Origin: Sphingobium sp. SCG-1 | GTDB lineage: Bacteria; Pseudomonadota; Alphaproteobacteria; Sphingomonadales; Sphingomonadaceae | Length of the DNA stretch: 64,000 bases | Reading direction: 5' to 3' | NCBI RefSeq assembly: GCF_002953135.1 | Contig: NZ_CP026372.1 | Location: forward strand, 2,963,501-3,027,500 | In this document: positions 45,942 through 53,652 of the stretch, piece after piece | Layout of the letters: every line of letters begins with the position of its first letter | How positions within the stretch are numbered: the first letter of the stretch is position 1 | Program-made: the position numbers and the translations under genes | Notes under the pieces: generated by a model | Database searches by the model: none | Told to the model about the DNA's origin: nothing | What the model saw: only the letters and a program-made list of their open reading frames with translations

Positions 45942-46970
45942 TCAGGCGGGGTTTTGCAGGCCATAGACCTTGGCTGCGGTGCCATGGAACAGGGCCGCCC
46001 GCTCTTCTGCGTTGTAGCGGCTGGCCAGAATACGGTGCGCATTCCAGAGAACCCCGTAGGAAATACCGAGGCGATCCCGCGGGAAGTTGCTGGTGAACAT
46101 GCACCGTTCCGGCCCGAACAGTTCGATCGTGGGGATATAATGATCCTCCATGGCGTCGGCAGCCTGCTGCGAGGTCGGTGGCGTCGGATGGTCGTCAAAG
46201 GCGCGCCCCGAAAAGCCCATCAGCAGGCCAGAGACTTTGACATAGATGTTGGGATACCGGGCCAGATCGGTCATCATCGCCAGCCAGTTCTTATACGTGC
46301 CCTGGAGGTCGTCCTTGAAGCGGCCGGTATAGATTGGAATCCCGACATGGTTGAGGATGATGGGCAGATCGGGGACCTGCTCCGCCAACGCCGCGACATA
46401 GGGCAGTTGCGGGTGGAACACAGCCGCGTCCCATGTCAGCTTCTGCTCCACCAGGCGCTTCGCTCCGGCGACGAACGCCGGATCGACGAGCAGGTCAACG
46501 GGCGCCTGATACGGCAAGGCGATGTCGGGATCGCTCATCGTCCAGGAACGCACGCCGCGCAGCCGGCCCTTGGCGGCGTCGCGATGCGCGGCGAGCACAT
46601 CGTCCAGCCGATCGCCCAGAGTCAGGTCGGCCGCGCAGATGATACCTTCGGACAAGCGCGGACCGGCCGGGTCGCGCTGTAGCGACTCCTCGCCGACCCG
46701 TGTTGCCGCCCGCGTTTCCGCGACGGCCTGCAATTCGGGCGGGGCGTCGGCATCGACGAAGGTCTTGTAGGCTTCGCAATGGACCGTCGATACGACATGG
46801 TGGCCCGATTGCGTTATTTCATTCAGAAATTCCTCGGTCATGAAGCCACCCATCGTCGCGCGACGGACAGGATCGTCATACAAATGACAATGCGGATCGA
46901 TGATCGGCAGACCCGGATCGATAGGCGCTTCCTGCACCATGCTGAGCCACTCGGGCTTGTACTGGGCCAT
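45942..46970 (-). CDS. Amidohydrolase family (COG3618-type) TIM-barrel hydrolase
   Basis: This 342-residue metal-dependent hydrolase has the HxH motif in IIDPHCHLYDDP (His27, His29), HHVVSTVHCEAY, LNHVGIP with a further His, and CMFTSNFPRDRLG near the C-terminus. The last motif has Asn where many superfamily members have the metal-binding Asp of SDWP. Relatives include 2-pyrone-4,6-dicarboxylate lactonase, 4-sulfomuconolactonase and L-rhamnono-lactonase, so lactone hydrolysis is the best guess. AAGGAG precedes the ATG. It leads the operon with the SDR and the fused hydratase/dehydrogenase. Confidence 0.85.
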   Translation of the reverse strand: MAQYKPEWLSMVQEAPIDPGLPIIDPHCHLYDDPVRRATMGGFMTEEFLNEITQSGHHVVSTVHCEAYKTFVDADAPPELQAVAETRAATRVGEESLQRDPAGPRLSEGIICAADLTLGDRLDDVLAAHRDAAKGRLRGVRSWTMSDPDIALPYQAPVDLLVDPAFVAGAKRLVEQKLTWDAAVFHPQLPYVAALAEQVPDLPIILNHVGIPIYTGRFKDDLQGTYKNWLAMMTDLARYPNIYVKVSGLLMGFSGRAFDDHPTPPTSQQAADAMEDHYIPTIELFGPERCMFTSNFPRDRLGISYGVLWNAHRILASRYNAEERAALFHGTAAKVYGLQNPA

Positions 46971-47354
46971 TCTTCAACTCCTTTTCCCATTGCGGGCGTT
47001 GCCGCTTATTCGCTGTTCGTTGCCTGCTCCGACACCAAAGGTCTGGCAAGCACGTCCCTGCAGCTATTACAGTTGCATTGAACCTGCCGCTTCCGCGCGG
47101 GCAACGCAGCATCACGAGCGCCTTTGCAGTACTAGGTTTTGCATTTGCTCGGGAAATTGGCGCTACGCCACCCGCCCGCCCGGCATATTATGGATGAAAT
47201 TTGCGGCCGCTCTGACGGAATGAAGATTGCCAATCGACAGGCCATCCACGATCAACGGGAATAGATGCGGTCGTACCGTTACAGCCGCACGATCAGACGC
47301 CCGAGTATAACGTCGGCAAATGATGCCGGCATCGGCTTGAGACCAGGGGAAGCG
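46971..47354. promoter_or_regulatory. Divergent promoter region, no gene
   Basis: This 384-bp spacer separates the divergent amidohydrolase and aldehyde dehydrogenase genes. I see no coding signal. It must carry promoters for both operons, but no convincing operator palindrome was found. Confidence 0.5.
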
Positions 47355-48785
47355 ATGTTGCGGCATCTACATTTTATCGGCCAGGATAGCGAACCCGACA
47401 CGGGCCGGTTCATCGACAAGATCGCACCTTCTTCTGGCAAGAAGATCAGTGAGGTTGCGGTAGGATCCGCCGCGGATGTGGATCGGGCTGTCCAGCATGC
47501 GGCGCTGGCCTTCCCGGCCTGGCGCAACCAGCATCCCATGGTGCGCGGCCGCATCTTGAGCGCGATCGCGGCGAAACTGCGGGAGCAGGTCGATCGCTTC
47601 GCCGACATCGAAGGGATCGAGACGGGCAAGCCCGGCTGGCAGTCTCCCATCGAGATCGAAACGGTCGCCAAATATTTCGAGTTTTACGCGGGCTTGGTCA
47701 GCATAGGCCATGGCGAGATCATAGATCTCGGCCCTGCCTATCATTCCTACACCTTGCGCGAGCCGTTCGGCGTGGTCGGCGTCATCGTACCCTGGAACGC
47801 GCCGTTGCAGCAGGCCGCGCGCGCGATCGCGCCCGCCATCGCGGCCGGTAACGTCGTGGTGGCCAAGCCTTCGGAAGAAACGCCCGGATCACTGGCGATG
47901 CTGGCGCGCGTCGCTGTCGAGGAATGTGGACTGCCCCCTGGCGTGCTGAATGTCATTCAGGGCGTGGGCAAGGAAGCCGGCGCGGCGCTGGTCAGCCACC
48001 CTCTGGTCCGCAAGGTCGCCTTTACCGGCAGCGTCCGGGCCGGGATCGAGATCGGCAAGATCGCGGCGGAACGCATCATTCCGCTGACCCTGGAATTGGG
48101 CGGAAAATCGGCCAATATCGTGTTTGCCAGCGCCGACTTGGACGCGGCCGTAGTCGGCGCAGTCCGGGCCTTCAGCGTCAACGCGGGGCAAGTCTGCCTC
48201 GCCGGAACCCGGTTGCTGGTGGAAGAATCGATCCATGACGCCTTCGTCGCGCGACTGGTGACCGCTGTGGAAGCGTTGAAGGTCGGGCCGCAACCCGACG
48301 CCGTTATCGGCGCGATAACCACTGCCGCCCAGTTCGAAAAGATCCAGTCTTATATCGCCATCGGGATCGAGGAAGGTGCGACCTTGTCGGCCGGGGGGAA
48401 GGTGTTGAGCGCGGAGGAAAGCCAAGGTGGCTGGTATGTTCGCCCCACCGTTTTCACCCATGCCAGCCCCGGCATGCGGATCGCGACCGAAGAAATTTTC
48501 GGGCCGGTGCTGACCGTATTGCCATTCAAGGACGAGGCTGACGCGATCCGCATCGCCAACGACAGCGACTATGGCTTGGCGGCTGGCATCTGGACCCGCG
48601 ATCTTGGCTGCGCACATCGTGTCGCGGGGCAACTGGAAGCCGGGCAGATCTATATCAACGAATATTTGGCCGGTGGTGTGGAAACGCCGCTGGGAGGCTA
48701 TAAACAGAGCGGCTATGGCCGCGAAAAGGGCGTCGAAGCGCTGCATCATTATACGCAGCTGAAATGCATCACGATCAGGTTGTGA
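47355..48785 (+). CDS. Aldehyde dehydrogenase
   Basis: This 476-residue NAD(P)-dependent aldehyde dehydrogenase has the cofactor strand VGVIVPWNAPLQQA, FTGSVRAGIEIG, catalytic Glu247 in LTLELGGKSAN and nucleophilic Cys281 in NAGQVCLAG. The C-terminus has TPLGGYKQSGYGREKG. ATG 47355 is preceded by CAGGGGA; the longer frame from 47265 has no family similarity. It opens an operon with two MaoC-like genes, so it may deliver an acid that is then handled as a CoA thioester. It is distinct from the aldehyde dehydrogenase at 55,562. Confidence 0.93.
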   Translation: MLRHLHFIGQDSEPDTGRFIDKIAPSSGKKISEVAVGSAADVDRAVQHAALAFPAWRNQHPMVRGRILSAIAAKLREQVDRFADIEGIETGKPGWQSPIEIETVAKYFEFYAGLVSIGHGEIIDLGPAYHSYTLREPFGVVGVIVPWNAPLQQAARAIAPAIAAGNVVVAKPSEETPGSLAMLARVAVEECGLPPGVLNVIQGVGKEAGAALVSHPLVRKVAFTGSVRAGIEIGKIAAERIIPLTLELGGKSANIVFASADLDAAVVGAVRAFSVNAGQVCLAGTRLLVEESIHDAFVARLVTAVEALKVGPQPDAVIGAITTAAQFEKIQSYIAIGIEEGATLSAGGKVLSAEESQGGWYVRPTVFTHASPGMRIATEEIFGPVLTVLPFKDEADAIRIANDSDYGLAAGIWTRDLGCAHRVAGQLEAGQIYINEYLAGGVETPLGGYKQSGYGREKGVEALHHYTQLKCITIRL

Positions 48786-48865
48786 CGTTGCACCCAGCCT
48801 TTGCGGCAGGATAGCCGCGACCATCGAACGCGCCACACCGTGGCAGCAGCCAGAACGGAATAGCC

Positions 48866-49360
48866 ATGTCCAACGAAATCTTAGAAAAAGCCGTGCTGTG
48901 GCCGAAGGGCAATCTCTACGAGGATTTCTTCGTCGGGCAGCGGTTCGACCATCATTGGGGGCGGACGATCCTGGAAAGCGACAATGCGGTGTTCAGCACG
49001 ATCACTCTCTGCTTCGTGCCGCTTTATTTCAACAGGGCCTACGCCAAGGAGCAGGGGCATCCCGACATCGTGCTCAATCCGCAACTGGTTTTCAACGTCG
49101 CGCTGGGCCTGTCGGTGGAAGATTGCAGCGAGGCCGGCGGCCCTTTCCTAGGGGTCTATGACCTGCACTATCACCGTCCGGCCTATCCCGGCGTCACGCT
49201 GAACGCCAGTAGCACGACCGTGGAAGCCCGGATTTCCGGCAGCAACCCGGAATTCGGCATCGTTACTTGGGAGACCGAGGGTCGCGACGAGCACGGCAAT
49301 CTGCTGGTCAGCTTCCGCCGTTCAAATCTGGTTCGCCGACGCGAAGGAAATGTTCAATGA
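48866..49360 (+). CDS. MaoC-like hydratase, first of a tandem pair
   Basis: This 164-residue hot-dog-fold protein has LYEDFFVGQRFDHHWGRTI (start of the MaoC fold), then FNRAYAKEQGHPDIVLNPQLVFNVALGLSVED, split here for reading at G-H, and YHRPAYPGVTLNASS. MaoC proteins hydrate 2-enoyl-CoA with an Asp/His pair. Here the classical D-xxxx-H segment is not obvious, which also holds for half-domains of fused mesaconyl-CoA hydratases. It overlaps the next gene by 4 bp (ATGA), so the two are probably subunits of one enzyme. Confidence 0.85.
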   Translation: MSNEILEKAVLWPKGNLYEDFFVGQRFDHHWGRTILESDNAVFSTITLCFVPLYFNRAYAKEQGHPDIVLNPQLVFNVALGLSVEDCSEAGGPFLGVYDLHYHRPAYPGVTLNASSTTVEARISGSNPEFGIVTWETEGRDEHGNLLVSFRRSNLVRRREGNVQ

Positions 49361-49824
49361 CCGCTGACACGCACCTGACCGGCAGCCGTAATTATTTTGA
49401 GGATTTCGAGGTGGGCGCCGTCATCCGCCATGCACGCGGCAAGACGATTTCCAATCTAGAAAATGTGCTGATCACCAATCTGGTCATGAACAGCGCCGAT
49501 GCGCATTTCAACGAAGACAAGATGTCGCGCACCCGTTTCGGGCAGGTGGTGTCCTATGGCGGTGTGAATTTTTCCGTCGTGCTGGGACTGGCGGCGCAGG
49601 ATTGCTGCGAAAATGCCATCGCGGAATTGGGGCTGGACAATATCCGACTGACCAAGTCGGTTTTTCACGGCGATACGCTTTATGCCTATACCGAGGTACT
49701 GGAAAAGTCGGACTCCGACCGCGCGGATGCCGGGATCATCCTGTATCGCCACTATGGCGTGAACCAGAAGCAGGAGATCGTCGCTCAGGTCGATCGCAAA
49801 GTGCTGCTTAAACGGCGCCCCTGA
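49357..49824 (+). CDS. MaoC-like hydratase, second of a tandem pair
   Basis: This 155-residue MaoC-fold protein starts its domain with NYFEDFEVGAVIRHARGKTI. It carries NSADAHFNEDKM, where Asp and His fit the hydratase catalytic pair (D-A-H-F-N), then TRFGQVVSYGGVNFSVVLGL and KSVFHGDTLYAYTEV. The sequence resembles the N-terminal half of the mesaconyl-CoA / beta-methylmalyl-CoA hydratase family, which is normally a single chain of about 340 residues. Together the two overlapping genes have that size (164 + 155). Hydration of a branched dicarboxylyl-CoA feeding a CitE-like lyase is a reasonable inference. Confidence 0.87.
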   Translation: MTADTHLTGSRNYFEDFEVGAVIRHARGKTISNLENVLITNLVMNSADAHFNEDKMSRTRFGQVVSYGGVNFSVVLGLAAQDCCENAIAELGLDNIRLTKSVFHGDTLYAYTEVLEKSDSDRADAGIILYRHYGVNQKQEIVAQVDRKVLLKRRP

Positions 49825-49918
49825 TATTCCAAGTCAGTATTCGGTCCGACGGGGACATGCCCGCGCTCGCCGGGCCAGACAATCAAGGCTCTGAAGCGGA
49901 CAGGACGTTCGCTTAGCC

Positions 49919-49953
49919 GTAAAGGACGGGCATCGAGTTTGCTACGTCCTTAC
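49919..49953. terminator. Hairpin between convergent genes
   Basis: GTAaAGGACG and CGTCCTTAC pair with one bulge over a 16-nt loop, between the second MaoC gene and the convergent small-protein gene. There is no T-run, so it is a modest terminator candidate. Confidence 0.45.
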
Positions 49954-50009
49954 GCGTTCGCGTGACTGGCGCGCGTCACGGCTTCCTGCCGTACCGCTGC
50001 GCACTCCAC

Positions 50010-50336
50010 TCAGTCGACCGGAATGGTTATGACGTGCGGGATTTCGAACGCTGCCACATAATCCGAGATCGTGTTCGCCGCGATCCGGTCGGGACTGTTG
50101 AGGTAATCGAGATTCTGGCTTGTGAAGTCGCTGTCCAGGCTGACGGCCCACACGAAGCGGTTGCCAGGAATATCGGCGACGGCGAATTCGACCTTGAATC
50201 CCGCTGCGCGGCGCAGCTTGACGATCTTCCTCCAGCGACTGAGAAAATGCGGCCACCCACCCTTCTTGACCTCGTAGACCTTCAGTTCGACGGTCCGCCC
50301 GCCTTCAAGTTCCTCAAGCGATGGGAAGCTGCTCAT
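50010..50336 (-). CDS. Small NIPSNAP/Dabb-like protein, second of a tandem pair
   Basis: This 108-residue protein has a ferredoxin-like alpha/beta pattern: VELKVYEVKKGGWPHFLSRW, then KIVKLRRAAGFKVEFAVADI, GNRFVWAVSLDSDF and a C-terminal tail with VAAFEIPHVITIPVD. It resembles the dimeric alpha-beta barrel (NIPSNAP-like) group without a defined function. It is paralogous to the gene just upstream, sharing GFKV-A-AD-N-W and identical length. ATG 50336 has GAGG 6 nt upstream. It is the last gene of the operon with the kinase and the ACAD11-like dehydrogenase. Confidence 0.72.
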   Translation of the reverse strand: MSSFPSLEELEGGRTVELKVYEVKKGGWPHFLSRWRKIVKLRRAAGFKVEFAVADIPGNRFVWAVSLDSDFTSQNLDYLNSPDRIAANTISDYVAAFEIPHVITIPVD

Positions 50337-50390
50337 AAAATACCTCGGCAATGTGAAAATGTCATCAGGTAGCGGGGACCAGGGACGAAA

Positions 50391-50717
50391 TCAGAGTGGC
50401 TGTTCTTCGGGCGACGCGGCGTGCGCATCGTATCGCGCGCCAGCCCACAGGCACATGGGCAACTTGGGATATTTGCCGAGGTAGAAGCGATTCGCGAGAT
50501 CGAAGCCGGGATCGTAGCGGTGGATCCAGATCAGGCGATTGTTGGCGAGGTCGGCGCACGCATAAATGACCTTGAAGCCTTCCGGCCTATAGTCTGCAAA
50601 CGCCTCCTGGAATGCGGCAATTGCCTCTTCCATGCGCCCGGGCTGGACATGATTTATATTGACTTCGATTTTTGAACCATCGTCGATCAAGCCCAAGGCG
50701 GCGGGGTCGAAATCCAT
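50391..50717 (-). CDS. Small NIPSNAP/Dabb-like protein, first of a tandem pair
   Basis: This 108-residue protein has KIEVNINHVQPGRMEEAIAAF, then GFKVIYACADLANNRLIWIHRYDPGF, split here at D-L, and NRFYLGKYPKLPMCLW. It has the same fold pattern and length as the next gene. Small proteins are needed alongside the kinase in the levulinate (Lva) pathway, but that accessory belongs to another family, so the parallel is only positional. It lies 180 bp after the kinase gene and 54 bp before its paralogue. Confidence 0.72.
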   Translation of the reverse strand: MDFDPAALGLIDDGSKIEVNINHVQPGRMEEAIAAFQEAFADYRPEGFKVIYACADLANNRLIWIHRYDPGFDLANRFYLGKYPKLPMCLWAGARYDAHAASPEEQPL

Positions 50718-50897
50718 CTGTCCATCCTCTTAATCGGTCGCACGTCGCAAAGTCGGCGTACCGGAATTATCACCTACTCAAGTTGCACAAGCCCTGGCGC
50801 ATAATCAACTCGACGGATGGCAAGCGCCGATAGCATTGCATATGCAACAGTCGGCATCGACGGATGCCCTGCGCGGCACCGTAACGGTACAACAGTT

Positions 50898-51962
50898 TCA
50901 GGCCGGAACGGCGGCGTCCAACATCTCAAGGCTCCGTTCAACCATCACCGGGACGGAGCGCACGAGATCGGCCCATAGCGGGTCATGCTTCTTGCCGCGC
51001 CGGTGCAACATTTCGTTGAACAGCGCGATCACGGCGAACCGGTATCCGGCCATCGCGCGGTGCCAAAGGATCGCACGATCGTCGATCGCATGTCCGGCGG
51101 ACTGTCGGTAAATTTCCGTGATGCCTTCTGGAGACAAAACCCAGCGCTCCGCCCGATACCGGTGATCGGGCAGAACCGCATCCTTATCCGCATAGAACGC
51201 AAGCGCGCCAAGGTCGAGCAGGGTCGAGCCCAAGAAGGCAATTTCCCAATCCAGCACGGCGCGGACATCATCGGGACCAAAGATCATGTTGCCAAAATGC
51301 ATGTCGCCATGGACGCAGCCGACATGGACCTGTTTCGGGATGGTCGATGTCAGCCGGTCGCGCAGCATCGTGATCCGACCGGCCCATTGGATATCGATCG
51401 TAGACCGGTCCAACAGTCGGTTCAGACGGTCAAATTCCGCCGACAGGGCGTGTACCGGACCCCACGCCTGCTCCAGCCCGGCCATGGGAACCGAGTGAAG
51501 CCGCGCCATGACCTCGACTCCGCGACGGGCTAGTTCGGCATGGGCCGGAGTTTGGTCCACAGCCCGCGCCGGAATGGCGTTGCCGGTCACGAAGCCTGCG
51601 ATGAAATAGGGACGCCCCAGCGCGGAGTCATGGCCGCCAAACGACAGGATCGGCGGGACCGGCACTCCCGTGCCGGCCAGCGACTGCATGATCCGCGCCT
51701 GCCGGATTACGTCGGACGGCCCGCTGGACGGCGCGTCGGGGGCGATCGTTCGAACGATTAGCTTCTGTTTTGAGGCACCGTCATCGGCGATAAAGCTGAA
51801 GCCTATCCCTGCATGACCCGGCAGCGGCTGGACCTCCTCGACGATTACGGAACCGCCCCCCTCCCCCCTCAGCAGCTCCGCGAGCAGGGCGCTCATGGGC
51901 AGGTCCTGGCGCGCATGCCCGGCAGCGCCTGCTGCCGGAACCTTGGGAGGCAGTGCCGTCAC
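50898..51962 (-). CDS. APH-family phosphotransferase (probable 4-hydroxyacyl-CoA kinase)
   Basis: This 354-residue aminoglycoside-phosphotransferase-fold kinase has the glycine-rich-loop region PLPGHAGIGFSF, the catalytic loop VHGDMHFGNMIF (Asp220, Asn225) and the metal-binding VLDWEIAFLGSTLLDLG (Asp238). Its sequence is of the ACAD10/11 N-terminal-domain and LvaA type, enzymes that phosphorylate the 4-hydroxyl of 4-hydroxyacyl-CoA. The GTG start overlaps the TGA of the ACAD11-like gene (GTGA), which splits into two genes what is one chain in ACAD11. An internal ATG at 51896 is an alternative start. Confidence 0.88.
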   Translation of the reverse strand: MTALPPKVPAAGAAGHARQDLPMSALLAELLRGEGGGSVIVEEVQPLPGHAGIGFSFIADDGASKQKLIVRTIAPDAPSSGPSDVIRQARIMQSLAGTGVPVPPILSFGGHDSALGRPYFIAGFVTGNAIPARAVDQTPAHAELARRGVEVMARLHSVPMAGLEQAWGPVHALSAEFDRLNRLLDRSTIDIQWAGRITMLRDRLTSTIPKQVHVGCVHGDMHFGNMIFGPDDVRAVLDWEIAFLGSTLLDLGALAFYADKDAVLPDHRYRAERWVLSPEGITEIYRQSAGHAIDDRAILWHRAMAGYRFAVIALFNEMLHRRGKKHDPLWADLVRSVPVMVERSLEMLDAAVPA

Positions 51963-53245
51963 TTGGTTTCGAAGCCTTCCAGCACCGGCGCAAACTTGGC
52001 CTGCGCCCGCGCGTGTCTTTCAAACAACATATAGTCGGGGAACTGGCCTTCCGCCGGTTGGGCCTCCTTGAGCAGTTCACGGGCGACCGTGACCTTGTGC
52101 ACTTCGGTCGGACCGTCGGCCAGACCCATCTGGTAGGAGGTCATGATCATGCTGGTGAAGGGCATCTGGTCGCTGAGGCCGAGCGAGCCGTGAATCTGGA
52201 GCGCGCGCGATGCGATGTCGTGCAACACCTGCGGCATCAGGAACTTCACCGCCGCGACATTCTTACGCAGGTCCTTCCAGCTATGCCCATTGTCCGCCAG
52301 CCACGCGGTTTCGAGCACGAGCAGGCGGAACTGGCGCAGCTGCGCCCATGATTCCGCGATCTGGGCCTGAACGAACTGCTTGTTGCCCAGCATTTCACCC
52401 TTGGTCTGCCTGGACACGGCGCGTTCGGACATTTTGTCCAGCGCGCTTTGCGCCAGCGCGATGGTGCGCATCGCGTGATGCATGCGTCCACCGCCCAGCC
52501 GCTGCTGGGCGACGATGAAGCCCTCGCCCCGCTGGCCGAGCAGATTCTCTGCCGGTATGCGCACATTGGTCCATCGCATGTGCGCATGGGTCGGTATATG
52601 GCCGAAGAACCCATAGTCGCGAATGACTTCGATCCCCGGCGTGTCGCCAGGCACGATGAACATGGAAGAGCGCCGATGCGGCCGTTCGTCAGGATCAGTC
52701 ACCGCCATGATGAGGAAGAAGCTGGCGACCGACGCGTTGCTGGCGAACCATTTTTCGCCGTTGATCACCCATTCGTCGCCATCGCGGACCGCCGTAGTCT
52801 CGATCATTGTCGGGTCGGCGCCGCCCTGCGGCTCGGTCAGGGCGAAACAGGACACGACCTCGTTTGCCAACAGGGGCTCAAGGTAACGCTTCTTCTGCTC
52901 GGCAGTTCCATATTCAGCCAGCACATCCGCGTTGCCGCTGTCGGGTGCCTGCGCGCCGAACACGATGGGACCAAAGCGCGAGCGACCGACCAGTTCGTTT
53001 ATCAATGCCAACTTGAGCTGACCAAAGCCCTTGCCGCCCATTTCCGGCCCCAGATGGCATGCCCAGAAGCCTCGCTCTTGCACCCGCTTCTGCAGCGGAC
53101 GCACGAGTGTGTCGAAACGTGGGTCGTGAATGTTATGTTGCGCGCCCAGCACCAAGTCGAGCGGTTCGACTTCCTCGCGTACGAACTGGTCGATCCAGTC
53201 GAGTTCCTTTTGAAACTCAGGATCGGTCGAAAAATTCCAGGTCAC
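51959..53245 (-). CDS. ACAD11-type acyl-CoA dehydrogenase
   Basis: This 428-residue protein has the segments of the ACAD10/11 C-terminal domain: ACHLGPEMGGKGFGQL, GAQAPDSGNADVLAEYGT, SCFALTEPQGGADPT, QQRLGGGRMHHAMRTIALAQ and LADGPTEVHKVTVARELL. The usual EGT Glu is Asp (ADGPTEVH), as in that subgroup. Members remove phosphate from 4-phosphoacyl-CoA and end in a 3-hydroxyacyl-CoA, or simply dehydrogenate. GTG 53245 has AGGAGG 6 nt upstream. It leads the operon with the kinase and two small NIPSNAP-like proteins and is divergent from the CoA-transferase operon. Confidence 0.92.
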   Translation of the reverse strand: MTWNFSTDPEFQKELDWIDQFVREEVEPLDLVLGAQHNIHDPRFDTLVRPLQKRVQERGFWACHLGPEMGGKGFGQLKLALINELVGRSRFGPIVFGAQAPDSGNADVLAEYGTAEQKKRYLEPLLANEVVSCFALTEPQGGADPTMIETTAVRDGDEWVINGEKWFASNASVASFFLIMAVTDPDERPHRRSSMFIVPGDTPGIEVIRDYGFFGHIPTHAHMRWTNVRIPAENLLGQRGEGFIVAQQRLGGGRMHHAMRTIALAQSALDKMSERAVSRQTKGEMLGNKQFVQAQIAESWAQLRQFRLLVLETAWLADNGHSWKDLRKNVAAVKFLMPQVLHDIASRALQIHGSLGLSDQMPFTSMIMTSYQMGLADGPTEVHKVTVARELLKEAQPAEGQFPDYMLFERHARAQAKFAPVLEGFETK

Positions 53246-53652
53246 AGATATCCTCCTGAAGACAGTCAAGCGACCCCAGAAAGAAGCCGCAGATCAACAT
53301 CATTATGCGCGGCGGCAGGCCGCCCACTAGAGCCACCCGGTTGCGCAATTGGCACAAGCGGCCCTACCCAAGCTGTCCTGTTACGTGCAGCCGTGCCGGG
53401 AGTAAGCCAAGAGAATATATGTGCCTCCACTAGGCTATCACACTTGCAATGGCTGGCGCATGCCAGTGCCGGTGCGTCCAGAGCGACTTTCAGCGATGCA
53501 TCACCATTGCAATCGTAATGAAATGGCGCCGCCGCATGTTATCCATTGCCTCCCGGCCATTTCCGCCAAAGATGCACAGGGCTGAAGCGACTTTGGACCA
53601 TGAGAAGTTCGAAGAGTGTTTGAGCGCGAATTCGAGCGAGTAAACGGATAGG
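53246..53652. promoter_or_regulatory. Divergent promoter region, no gene
   Basis: There are 407 bp between the divergent ACAD11-like and CoA-transferase genes. A possible 64-codon frame at 53449-53643 has no ribosome binding site or family match and I reject it. Promoters of both operons must be here; no clear operator was seen. Confidence 0.5.

Noticed and set aside
50878..50890. ACCGT-a-ACGGT palindrome near the kinase gene
   Set aside because: Only 5-1-5 and located after the stop codon of the kinase, not at a promoter. Arm order differs from the palindrome at 21208, so it is not a second copy.
53449..53643. 64-codon frame before the CoA-transferase
   Set aside because: No ribosome binding site and no similarity; it lies in a divergent promoter region.
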